DNA from: Halomonas fontilapidosi
GTDB lineage: Bacteria > Pseudomonadota > Gammaproteobacteria > Pseudomonadales > Halomonadaceae
Assembly (NCBI RefSeq): GCF_014192285.1
Contig: NZ_JACHXQ010000008.1
Span: 62,001-126,000, forward strand
Reading direction: 5' to 3'
Length of the DNA: 64,000 nt
This document shows positions 8,255-16,651 of this stretch, piece after piece. The position numbers were made by a program, and so were the translations under genes. A model generated the notes under the pieces. That model was not told where the DNA came from. It made no database searches and was given only the letters and a program-made list of their open reading frames with translations. Each line of letters begins with the position of its first letter. Position 1 is the first letter of the stretch.

Positions 8255-10072
8255 TTGGCTACCGACCTGCTGCTCAATGCGCTGATCTTCCTGGTGGCAG
8301 CGGTGCTGATCGTGCCGGTCTTCAAGCGCCTGGGGCTCGGCGAGGTGCTGGGCTACCTGGCCGCGGGGGTGGTGATCGGTCCGTCCGTGCTGGCCCTGGT
8401 GGCCGACGCCGAGGCGGTGCTGCAGTTCTCCCAGGTCGGCATCGTCTTCCTGCTGTTCGTGATCGGCCTGGAACTCAAGCCCTCCCGCCTGCGCGTGATG
8501 CGCAAGGCGGTGTTCGGCTTCGGTAGCCTGCAGGTCGCCATCACCACGACCCTGCTCTCGCTGGCCGCCTGGTGGCTGGGACTCTCCCCGGCCGCGGCGC
8601 TGGTCGTCGGCTTCAGTCTGGGGCTCTGCTCCACACCGCTGGTGCTGCAGCTGCTCGGTGAACGCCATGAGCTGCAGACCCGTCACGGCCGCAATGCCTT
8701 CGCCCTGCTGCTGTTCCAGGACCTGGCGGCGATCCCGGTGCTGGCCATCATTCCCATGCTGGCCGCCGAGAGCCTGCTGGCCGAGGGGCTGTTGCCGCTG
8801 CTTCGGGAGCTTCTGGTGGCAGTCGGCGCCTTCTTCGGACTGATCGTCGGCGGCCGCTACCTGCTGAGACCGCTATTCCACTATGCGGCGGCCACCCGCA
8901 GCCGCGAGGTCTTTGCCGGCACGGTATTGCTGGTGGTGATCGGCGCCGCCCTGCTGATGGAGCTGGCCGGGCTCTCCATGGCCCTGGGGGCCTTCATCGC
9001 CGGCGTGCTGCTCGCCGACTCGAGCTACCGCCATAACATCGAGGCCGATATCGAGCCTTACCGCGGCCTGCTGCTGGGGCTGTTCTTCATGGCCGTGGGC
9101 ATGACCGCCGATATCCGCCTGCTCGGCGAGATGCCGCTGGTCGTGCTCGGCCTGACCCTGGGGCTGGTGGGTCTCAAGGCGCTGACCATGCTGGTTGCCG
9201 CGAAAGTCCACGGCACGGGGTGGAAGGATGGACTCAACCTGGCGGTACTGCTCTCCCAGGGCGGCGAGTTCGGCTTCGTGCTGCTCTCCGCGGCCGCAAC
9301 GGCTGCCCTGCTTGACCCCTCGCTGGTCAGCCTGCTGATTCTGGTAATCTCGCTCTCCATGGCGACCACCCCGCTGCTCTTCCTGCTGCATGTGCGGGGC
9401 CTTCGCCGGCTCTTCTCCCCCCGCCGGGCGAAGCGCGCCTATGACCCCCTGCCCGACAATGCCCCGCAGATCATCATTGCCGGATTTGGCCGCTTCGGGC
9501 AGATCATGGGGCGCGCGCTGCAGGGACTGAAGATCCCCTACACGGTGCTCGACATCAACGCCGACCAGGTCGAGGTAGTGCGCCGTTACGGCAACAAGGT
9601 CTACTACGGCGATGCCTCGCGTATCGACCTGCTCAAGGCCGCCGGCGCCGACCGGGCCAGGGTGCTTGTGGTGGCGGTGGGCGACCCCGAGGCCTCGATG
9701 CGCATCGTCGGCCAGGTGCGGCGTCAGTTTCCCCACCTTCAGCTCTATGCCCGGGCACGCAACCGCCACCATGCTCACCTGCTGATGCGAGCCGGGATCA
9801 CTCACATCGTGCGTGAGCTGCTGCCGGCCAGTCTCGAGCTGACCCGCGAGGCCCTGATCGGCCTGGGCATCCCCCGCGAGCAGGCCCAGCACACCATCGA
9901 TACCTTCCGCCCCCACGATGAGCAGGCGCTGCTGCGCCAGCTCGAGGTGTTCGGCAACGAGACGCAGCAGATCCAGACGATTCAGGAAGCCGCCCGGGAA
10001 CTCGAGGCGCTCTACGAGGCAGACGAGGACATCGCCACCCGCGTGGAAGAGATTCCGAAACAGCCGCGCTGA
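8255..10072 (+). CDS. CPA2-family cation:proton antiporter, KefB/KefC-like
   Basis: A 605-residue inner-membrane protein. The first ~385 residues form about 12 membrane segments of a Na/H exchanger domain (LLFVIGLELKPSRL, LLFQDLAAIPVLAI and LSQGGEFGFVLLS are KefB/KefC hallmarks). A cytoplasmic RCK/TrkA-N domain follows from about residue 405, with the nucleotide-binding G-x-G-x-x-G of IIAGFGRFGQIMG and the later YYGDASRIDLLKAAG. It should exchange K+ or Na+ for H+ under control of a nucleotide or glutathione ligand; no KefF/KefG ancillary protein is nearby. The start codon is TTG, chosen because AAGGAGG lies four bases upstream. It is monocistronic, and the helicase gene converges on it eight bases downstream. 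Confidence 0.93.
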   Translation: MATDLLLNALIFLVAAVLIVPVFKRLGLGEVLGYLAAGVVIGPSVLALVADAEAVLQFSQVGIVFLLFVIGLELKPSRLRVMRKAVFGFGSLQVAITTTLLSLAAWWLGLSPAAALVVGFSLGLCSTPLVLQLLGERHELQTRHGRNAFALLLFQDLAAIPVLAIIPMLAAESLLAEGLLPLLRELLVAVGAFFGLIVGGRYLLRPLFHYAAATRSREVFAGTVLLVVIGAALLMELAGLSMALGAFIAGVLLADSSYRHNIEADIEPYRGLLLGLFFMAVGMTADIRLLGEMPLVVLGLTLGLVGLKALTMLVAAKVHGTGWKDGLNLAVLLSQGGEFGFVLLSAAATAALLDPSLVSLLILVISLSMATTPLLFLLHVRGLRRLFSPRRAKRAYDPLPDNAPQIIIAGFGRFGQIMGRALQGLKIPYTVLDINADQVEVVRRYGNKVYYGDASRIDLLKAAGADRARVLVVAVGDPEASMRIVGQVRRQFPHLQLYARARNRHHAHLLMRAGITHIVRELLPASLELTREALIGLGIPREQAQHTIDTFRPHDEQALLRQLEVFGNETQQIQTIQEAARELEALYEADEDIATRVEEIPKQPR

Positions 10073-10079
10073 GGCGCGA

Positions 10080-12416
10080 TCACTCGACCGCCCACCACCC
10101 CGGCAGGCGGGCCTGAACCTCGCGGCGCGCGAAGCGGTCGTCCATCAGCACGACCGTGCCTTCGTCCTCGGGCCCCCGGATCACTCGCCCCGCCGCCTGC
10201 ACCACCTTGATCAGCCCGGGGACACGATAGGCATAATCGTCGCCGAGGCCGAAGCGGGCCTGCAGCCGCGCCTTGAGGGCCTCGTTGAAGTCGTTGAAGG
10301 GCGGCAACCCCAGGGTGGCGATGAAGGCGCCAATCAGCCGCTCGCCCGGCAGGTCGATGCCCTCGGCGAAGGCCCCACCCAGTACCGCGAAGCCGATTCC
10401 CTGCCCGCCCGGCGTGAAACCGGCCAGGAAGGCATCGCGAGCCTCCTCGCGCATGCCACGGGTCTGGGCGCGCACGGGAATCGCCGGATGGGCCGCCTGC
10501 AGTCGTGCCAGGACCGCCTCCAGATAGGCGAAGCTGCTGAAGAAGGCCAGGTAGTGGCCCGGCCGTCGGCGGTACTGCCCGGCCAGTTCGGCAACGATGG
10601 GCGCAAGAGACCTCTCTCGATCGCGCAGTCGGGTGGAGATGTCGGCCCGGATGCGAACCTCGAGCTGCTCGGCGGCGAACGGCGAGATAACCTCGTGCCA
10701 CACCGTGTTGACCGGCAGGCCCAGCAGGTCACGATGGTAGTGGGCAGGGCTCAGGGTCGCCGAGAACAGCACGGCCGAGTGGGCCGCCACGAAGCGCGAC
10801 GCCAGGAAGTCCGCCGGCACCAGGTTACGCAGCCCCAACACGGCGCGGCCACGGCCTTGGCGGGCCAGGTCGCACAGTGAATGCTCGCCGAAGGACGCCG
10901 CCAGGCGAGTGAAGGCCAACGCCTCGAAGAGCAGCTCCTGCAGGGCGAGGGAGGCCTGGTCGGGGTGTTCGCCCAGGTATTCAGTGATGGCGCTGGCGAC
11001 GCCCTGCAGGGCCGCGACCAACCCCTCGGGCAGATCGTCGAGCACGCAGTAGGCCGACCGGCCCGGTTCGCCGGCCTCGCTCATCCCCGCCGCCTTGACC
11101 AGCGCCTGCCACTGCCGGGCCAGGCGCCCCAGGGGGCGCCTCAGGGCGGAAGGGGCCTCACGCCGCAACCCCGCGAGGCGGCGCTGATCCAGCTCGGCGC
11201 TGTACATGCCCCGGGCCCGTTCCACCAGGTTGTGGGCCTCGTCCACCAGCAGGCCCTGCCGCCAGCCGTTGGCTCGGGCGAGGCCATGCAGCGGTGCATT
11301 GGCATCGAACCAGTGGTTGACGTCGCCGACGACCACGTCGCACCAGCGCGCCAGCTCCTGCCCCAGGTAGTAGGGGCAGACGCCGTGATCGAGGGCCACC
11401 TCGCGCAGCGCCTGGCGATCCAGCCAGCCCCTCGCCACGGCAGCCTGGCGCGCTGCCGGCAGCCGGTCGTAGAACCCCGCCGCCAGCGGGCAAGCCTCAC
11501 CATGGCAGGCCCGGCCGGGATACTCGCAGGCCTTGTCCCGAGCGGTGAGTTCCAGCACCCGCAGCGGCGCGGGCTTGCCATCCGGGCTGCCGATGCCCGG
11601 GCCTTCGGCGTCCGGGCTTGCCGTGGCTCCGTCGTCGCCACCAAGGGTGGCCAGCGCATCCAGGGCCAGCCTGCGCCCCGGCGTCTTCATGGTCAGGAAG
11701 GCCACGCGGTCGAGCCCTTGGCGAGGCATGGCCTTGAGCAGCGGAAACAGGGTGCCGAGGGTCTTGCCGATGCCGGTGGGCGCCTGGACCAGCAAGCAGC
11801 GGCCGGTGCTGGCGGCCTTGTAGACGGTCTCCGCCAGGTCGCGCTGGCCGGGACGAAAGCGCGCGTGGGGAAAGGCGAGCTCGCCGAGCGCCCCGTCACG
11901 CCGCTCGCGATGCCGGGCCTCCTGCGCGGCCCAGGCCAGGAAGCGGCGGCACTGGGTCGCGAAGAAGGCCTGCAGTTCGGTGGCGCTCGCCTCGCGGGTC
12001 AGCACGGTCTCGCGGCCGGTGGTTATGTCCAGGTAGACCAGCGCCAGCGTCAACGACGCCAGGCCACGCTCGGCACACAGCAGCGCGCCATAGACGCTGA
12101 CCTGCGCCCAGTGCAGGGCGCGCTGGTTGTCGGCCATGCGCTCCAGCCGGCCACGATGGGTCTTGACCTCCTCCAGCCGGCCCGCCGCGGAGTCGAAGCC
12201 GTCGGCGCGACCGCTCACCGTCAGGCCCTCGAAGACGGCGGAAAGCGGCAGCTCGGCCTCGTATCCCTCGCCCCTCCGCCGTGATACCAGGGCATGGCCC
12301 TCGATACCCTCCTGGGCACTGGGGGCCGGGGTGAAGCGATGGTCCAGGTCCCCCTCTCGGGCGGTGAAGTCGCACAGCGTGCGCACCGCCACGCGATAGC
12401 GCGCCCCCGCCCTCAT
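10080..12416 (-). CDS. Rad3/XPD-family DNA helicase with PD-(D/E)XK-like N-terminus
   Basis: A 778-residue superfamily 2 helicase. Residues 1-150 carry a nuclease-like pattern: GRAD (69-72), E83-V-K85 and Q105-x-x-x-Y109, the order seen in Cas4/RecB-type PD-(D/E)XK domains. The helicase core has Walker A APTGIGKT (212-219), four cysteines (297, 304, 309, 347) placed like the 4Fe-4S cluster of XPD/DinG, and DEAH (392-395). The C-terminal half ends with the Rad3-type motif VQAAGRVIRGPEDEG. Its start overlaps the stop of the FAN1-like gene by four bases, so the two are coupled and probably act together in crosslink or flap repair. The 5'-3' direction is inferred from the family. Confidence 0.9.
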   Translation of the reverse strand: MRAGARYRVAVRTLCDFTAREGDLDHRFTPAPSAQEGIEGHALVSRRRGEGYEAELPLSAVFEGLTVSGRADGFDSAAGRLEEVKTHRGRLERMADNQRALHWAQVSVYGALLCAERGLASLTLALVYLDITTGRETVLTREASATELQAFFATQCRRFLAWAAQEARHRERRDGALGELAFPHARFRPGQRDLAETVYKAASTGRCLLVQAPTGIGKTLGTLFPLLKAMPRQGLDRVAFLTMKTPGRRLALDALATLGGDDGATASPDAEGPGIGSPDGKPAPLRVLELTARDKACEYPGRACHGEACPLAAGFYDRLPAARQAAVARGWLDRQALREVALDHGVCPYYLGQELARWCDVVVGDVNHWFDANAPLHGLARANGWRQGLLVDEAHNLVERARGMYSAELDQRRLAGLRREAPSALRRPLGRLARQWQALVKAAGMSEAGEPGRSAYCVLDDLPEGLVAALQGVASAITEYLGEHPDQASLALQELLFEALAFTRLAASFGEHSLCDLARQGRGRAVLGLRNLVPADFLASRFVAAHSAVLFSATLSPAHYHRDLLGLPVNTVWHEVISPFAAEQLEVRIRADISTRLRDRERSLAPIVAELAGQYRRRPGHYLAFFSSFAYLEAVLARLQAAHPAIPVRAQTRGMREEARDAFLAGFTPGGQGIGFAVLGGAFAEGIDLPGERLIGAFIATLGLPPFNDFNEALKARLQARFGLGDDYAYRVPGLIKVVQAAGRVIRGPEDEGTVVLMDDRFARREVQARLPGWWAVE

Positions 12417-14125
12417 TCGCCGTCCAACGTCCAGCGCACATGGCAGACAACCGCCGGCATCTCCCGCGCCTGGAAGAAGGCCAGCCAGCGCCGCTGGTTG
12501 TCCTGCAGCCGGTCGCCGGGCCCTTTTACCTCGATCATTCGGTAGCGCGGTTCGCCCTTCGGGGCCTCGGGCAGGAACTGGATCAGGTCCGGCAGGCCGG
12601 CACGGTTGGCCTTGAGGTCGACGAGCAGCCGCTCGAAGCAGGCGCGCAGGTGAGTCGCTGGCAGGCAGGCCAGCGCCTGCTCGAGCAGTGCCTCGTCGAG
12701 GGCTCCCCAGTGCACGAAGGGCGAGGCCAGCCCGTACTTCTCTCGCCAGGTGGCGCGGATCATCTCGCGATAGTCGCCGCTCTCAAGCCGGGCGAGGCAG
12801 GCATCGAACAGGTCACGACGGCGAGCCACGAAGTCCTCGCGGTAGAGATCGGCCGGTCCGCCATGGAAGGGATGAAAGAAGGCACCGGGCAGCGGCGCAA
12901 AGAGCGCCTCCCAGCAGAGCAGGCCGAAGAGCCCGGTGAACAGGCTGTTTTCCACGTAGTGGACCGGCGCCGCATCATCGTGCAAGTGGTCGCGCACCGC
13001 GGCTTCCACGGGGCCGGCTGCCAGGGTCAGGGTCCACTGTCGAGGGACGGGCTCGGGCGTTGCCGCCTGCGGGGCAAGCCCCAGCCGGCGGCGCAGCCGC
13101 GGCCCAAGCCGGTTCAGCGCTTGTGCCTCCTCCTCGCTGGCCGGGGCGTCCATCAGCGGTTCCACCAGCGACAGAGCCGTGGCGTGGGCCCCGCGGCGCT
13201 CCAGCAGGCGCAGGTGACGGATGCGCCCCTCGACGCTGCCGGCGTGGCCCGCGTCCGGCCAGCCGGCCCGCGCGTAGAGGGCAAGCGCCGTCTCACCCTG
13301 GCCTTCGCGCTCCGCCTGGCGTCCCAACGCCACGCAGAGCCGCCGATGCCGCGCCGCCAGCCAGGTGTTGTCGGTCAGGGGGGCGGGCAGCTCGCGGTAC
13401 AGTGCCGACGCTGCCTCTCCGGCTTCGAGACGCTCGCGTAGCCGGTGCAGGGCGAGATAGGCATCCACCTCCGTGCGCTGCCGAAAAGCCCGCGAACCGG
13501 CCGTGATTGCCACCCGTTCGAAGCGCTGCAGGCCGAGTTCGGTGAGCACGAATTCGGCCCAGTCCTGACGCAGGTTGCCGAAGAACATCAGCCGCATTCG
13601 GTCGCAGGTTGGCATCACGGCAAGGCGCACGACCCGGTCCGGTGCTGCGGGCCACCACTCGGTGAACGGGCGGGGCTTGGTGAGCCGCGCCGCGAGCGCC
13701 TCGAGCAGCGCGGCCTTGCCGGTGGCGGCGGGCAGCCCCGCGGCGGCGATCTCGCCGGCCAGGGCACGGCGCAGTTCGGGAAGGCGCAGCTGGCGGAAGA
13801 GTTCCTCGAGGTCGAGCGCCGGGGCGGGCTCAACCAGGCCCGCCTCGACCAGCGGCGCGAGCGCCGACTCGGTGTCGCCGATCTCGGGATAGCGCAAGCG
13901 CGAGGTGCGAAAGTGCTCCCCCTTGCGCATCACCATGCGCACCAGCAGCGCCTGCGAGCTTTCGGGCAGGGCCGCGAACGCGGTCAGGAAGTCATGCTCC
14001 GTCGCGTCCAGCAGATCACCATGGCGCTCGGCGACCCACGCCAGCACGAAGCGGAAGTTCGCCAGGTAGTAGCGTGGGTCGTCCAGGGGCGCGGTGACCG
14101 AGGCGGCGGCGGGAATACTGTTCAT
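12413..14125 (-). CDS. FAN1-like VRR-NUC domain nuclease
   Basis: A 570-residue protein related to bacterial FAN1 (structurally known in Pseudomonas aeruginosa), a structure-specific 5'-flap/exonuclease that can unhook DNA interstrand crosslinks. The N-terminus starts with the family's FRFVLAWVAERHGDLL region, then a SAP-like helical part (about 110-170), a TPR-like middle (about 210-340), and the C-terminal VRR-NUC domain with Asp513 (GLPDL), Glu532-x-Lys534 (IEVKGPGD) and Gln544 (DNQRRWL). All active-site residues are present. The gene is 32 bases downstream of the nitronate monooxygenase-like gene and overlaps the helicase gene by ATGA. Confidence 0.92.
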   Translation of the reverse strand: MNSIPAAASVTAPLDDPRYYLANFRFVLAWVAERHGDLLDATEHDFLTAFAALPESSQALLVRMVMRKGEHFRTSRLRYPEIGDTESALAPLVEAGLVEPAPALDLEELFRQLRLPELRRALAGEIAAAGLPAATGKAALLEALAARLTKPRPFTEWWPAAPDRVVRLAVMPTCDRMRLMFFGNLRQDWAEFVLTELGLQRFERVAITAGSRAFRQRTEVDAYLALHRLRERLEAGEAASALYRELPAPLTDNTWLAARHRRLCVALGRQAEREGQGETALALYARAGWPDAGHAGSVEGRIRHLRLLERRGAHATALSLVEPLMDAPASEEEAQALNRLGPRLRRRLGLAPQAATPEPVPRQWTLTLAAGPVEAAVRDHLHDDAAPVHYVENSLFTGLFGLLCWEALFAPLPGAFFHPFHGGPADLYREDFVARRRDLFDACLARLESGDYREMIRATWREKYGLASPFVHWGALDEALLEQALACLPATHLRACFERLLVDLKANRAGLPDLIQFLPEAPKGEPRYRMIEVKGPGDRLQDNQRRWLAFFQAREMPAVVCHVRWTLDGE

Positions 14126-14157
14126 GCATCCATGATATCAGGGCCGATGAGCCAGCG

Positions 14158-15204
14158 TCAGCGCAGCAGGCCGAGCGCCAGATCACGCACTACCTCGCAG
14201 GCGGGAACCTCGCGGCAGCGGCTGGCGTTCTGCCCGGCCCATAGCGGCGAGAAATCGCCACTGCCTTGCGCCTCGGCGGCGGCCCGCAGCGGGGCGATGG
14301 CCGCGGTGGCCAGCGGGAAGGCCGGCGCCGCGTCACTGATCGGCCCCAGCTCGCGCATCAGCCGGGTGACGATGCCCCGAGCCGGGCGGCCGCTGTAGAG
14401 GTTGGTCAGGGCCGTATGGCGGGCCGCCTCGCTCATCAGCGCCCGGCGATGGATGGCCGAGGCGCGGGACTCCGGACAGCAGAGGAAGGCCGTGCCGACT
14501 TGAACAGCCTCGGCGCCAAGGGCCAGCGCCGCCGTCACGCCGCGGGCATCGGCGATACCCCCGGCGGCGATCACCGGCACGTCCACGGCTTCCCGAACCT
14601 GAGGCAGCAGCGCCAGGGTCCCCATCTGGGTGGTCAGGTCCTCGGTCAGGAAAAGCCCGCGATGGCCGCCGGCCTCGAGCCCCTGGGCGATCACGGCGTC
14701 GGCGCCATGGGCCTCGAGCCAGCGTGCCTCTTCCACCGTGGTGGCCGTGGAGAGCACCGTGGCACCCCAGGCCTTGACCCGTGCCAGCAGCTCAGCTGCC
14801 GGCAAACCGAAATGGAAGCTCACCACCTCCGGACGAAAGGATTCGAGGACGTCGCAGGCCGCATGATCGAAGGGACGCCGCCCGGCCCCGGCCGGCACCG
14901 CCTCGAGATCGAGGTCGAACTCGGCATACCAGGGCGCCAGCGCCTCCAGCCAGCGCGCCTGCCGCTCGGGGTCGGGTGCGGGCGGGGCGTGGCAGAAGAC
15001 GTTGACATTGATCGGCCCCGCGGTCCCGGCTCTGAAGGCGTCAAGCTCCTCCTCCATGGCCGCGGGCGAGAGCATCGCGCAAGGCAGTGCCCCGAGGCCG
15101 CCGGCGCGCGAGACCGCCGTGGCCAACTCGCTGCCCTGGGCGCCCGCCATTGGCGCCTGAAGGATCGGGAGATCCAGATCAAGGCGTTGCAGCAGCGTCT
15201 TCAT
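14158..15204 (-). CDS. Nitronate monooxygenase-like FMN oxidoreductase
   Basis: A 348-residue TIM-barrel flavoprotein of the nitronate monooxygenase / 2-nitropropane dioxygenase family. Characteristic blocks are LPILQAPMAG at the start, SFHFGLP in the middle, the FMN-phosphate loop EAGGHRG, and VPVIAAGGIADARG followed by ALGAEAVQVGTAFL. Members oxidise alkyl nitronates such as propionate-3-nitronate, or act as NAD(P)H:quinone reductases; which applies is not decidable here. The ATG at 15204 overlaps the stop of the YihY gene (ATGA), so it belongs to the same transcription unit. The reading frame is open further upstream, but that part overlaps the YihY gene and is spurious. Confidence 0.9.
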   Translation of the reverse strand: MKTLLQRLDLDLPILQAPMAGAQGSELATAVSRAGGLGALPCAMLSPAAMEEELDAFRAGTAGPINVNVFCHAPPAPDPERQARWLEALAPWYAEFDLDLEAVPAGAGRRPFDHAACDVLESFRPEVVSFHFGLPAAELLARVKAWGATVLSTATTVEEARWLEAHGADAVIAQGLEAGGHRGLFLTEDLTTQMGTLALLPQVREAVDVPVIAAGGIADARGVTAALALGAEAVQVGTAFLCCPESRASAIHRRALMSEAARHTALTNLYSGRPARGIVTRLMRELGPISDAAPAFPLATAAIAPLRAAAEAQGSGDFSPLWAGQNASRCREVPACEVVRDLALGLLR

Positions 15205-16085
15205 GTCGTGCGCTCCTCGGCGTCGGTGAGGGGGGATCGGCCCATTTCCACATTGATCAGCGCGCCGAGCAGGACGACGAAGGCCGACAGCCAGAACCAC
15301 AGCATCAATACCACCACCGCGCCGAGGGAGCCATAGAGCTGGCCGAGGTTGGCAACGTGGCGCGCATAGAGCGACAGCCCGCCGGAGCCCATCAGCCACA
15401 GCAGGGTGGCGCCCAGCGTACCTACGCGGATCCACTCCCAGCGCGGGGTCTGCCGATAGGGCCCAAAACGGTAGAAGACGGCGATGACGGCCATCATGGC
15501 CAACAGCAATACCGGCCAGCGCAGCAGGCTGATCAGGGTGAAGAGCGGTCCTTCGAGGCCCATCATCGAGATGGCCAGGGGGAAGAGCGCCACGAAGGCG
15601 ATCGCCACCTGGGTGGTCACGACCAGCCCCAGGGTCAGGGCCAGGATCATCACGCCGCGGTGCCAAAGGGCACGCCGTTCTGTCTCGCCATGCACCACCG
15701 CCAGCCCGACCAGCAGGCCGCGTACGCCCTTGGAGGCAACGAACATGGCAATCGACAGACCGCCCACGGCCGTGACGCTGAGACCGGCCTGGGTATGCTC
15801 GCCGATCTCCCGGGCCTGCTCCTGCACCAGCCGCGCGGCGCCGGGAGGGATCAGGCGGCTCGCCTCGCCGATCTGACGCGCCATGTCCTGGGGGTCGAAT
15901 ACCAGCGCCCACAGGGAGATGATGGCGGCGATCGCCGGAAACAGCGCCAGCATTGCGTAGAAGGCCACGCCGGCCGCCAGAATGGTCACTCGATAGTCGA
16001 TCACCGCCTGCCTGACCCGCAGGGCGATGAGCACCCAGAGATGCAGGGCCTCGGGGAGACGTCGCAGCAGCGAACGAACCGTCAT
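15201..16085 (-). CDS. YihY/BrkB-family inner-membrane protein
   Basis: A 294-residue protein with about six membrane helices. Family features include ILAAGVAFYAMLALFPAIAAII near the N-terminus, SKGVRGLLVGLAVVHGE, and WEWIRVGTLGATLLWLMGS with the later YGSLGAVVVLMLWFW. The family was once misnamed ribonuclease BN; its role is unsettled, with transport or envelope functions proposed. It lies eight bases after the retropepsin gene and overlaps the flavoprotein gene. Confidence 0.88.
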   Translation of the reverse strand: MTVRSLLRRLPEALHLWVLIALRVRQAVIDYRVTILAAGVAFYAMLALFPAIAAIISLWALVFDPQDMARQIGEASRLIPPGAARLVQEQAREIGEHTQAGLSVTAVGGLSIAMFVASKGVRGLLVGLAVVHGETERRALWHRGVMILALTLGLVVTTQVAIAFVALFPLAISMMGLEGPLFTLISLLRWPVLLLAMMAVIAVFYRFGPYRQTPRWEWIRVGTLGATLLWLMGSGGLSLYARHVANLGQLYGSLGAVVVLMLWFWLSAFVVLLGALINVEMGRSPLTDAEERTT

Positions 16086-16092
16086 GTCGACC

Positions 16093-16617
16093 TCATGACC
16101 GCTGCGGGGGACGCAGCACCATGCGTCCGTCGCGGATCTCGATGTCGAAGCGGCCGAGAAAGCTCATGCCCAGCAGGGCCGCGTCGCCGGCGAGACCCGG
16201 GCTGATGGAGCCGCGAACCTCTCGCGCGGTGAAGCCGCCGAGACTCACCTTGTCGAGCACCGTCAGTTCGCCACGCACTCGACCGTTGGCGGTATTGAAC
16301 CAGGCACTGCCGGTGCTCTCGAGCCCCAGCCGTTCGGCCAGCTCGGCCGGCACGGCCACATAGGTGGCGCCGGTATCGAGCAGGAACTCGACCGGCTCGC
16401 CGTTGATACGTCCGGTGGCCACGAAGTGGCCGGCGCGGTTGCGCTCCAGCACCAGTGGCTCGCCCTCCCCTATCGAGACATCGGCGAGGTGGGCATTGGG
16501 GTTGCGCTGCGCCTCCAGGTAATCGTGGAAGTACCAGGCCCCGCCCCCCAGGAATAACACCCAGAACAGCAACATCATGCCCAGGCCGGCACGGCGTGTG
16601 GCTCGCTCCTCGCTCAT
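16093..16617 (-). CDS. Membrane-anchored retropepsin-like aspartic protease (clan AA)
   Basis: A 174-residue protein with one N-terminal membrane anchor (about 12-30, GMMLLFWVLFLGGGAWYF) followed by a single retropepsin-like domain. The catalytic Asp81 sits in EFLLDTGATYVAVP, with the later ALLGMSFLGRFDI block seen in the TIGR02281 family of bacterial single-domain aspartic proteases. It would dimerise to form an active site, probably on the periplasmic face. The ATG at 16617 has a GAGAGGAAAG ribosome site. The substrate is unknown. Confidence 0.85.
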   Translation of the reverse strand: MSEERATRRAGLGMMLLFWVLFLGGGAWYFHDYLEAQRNPNAHLADVSIGEGEPLVLERNRAGHFVATGRINGEPVEFLLDTGATYVAVPAELAERLGLESTGSAWFNTANGRVRGELTVLDKVSLGGFTAREVRGSISPGLAGDAALLGMSFLGRFDIEIRDGRMVLRPPQRS

Positions 16618-16651
16618 GATCTTTCCTCTCGGCGACTGCCCCTTGAGACCA

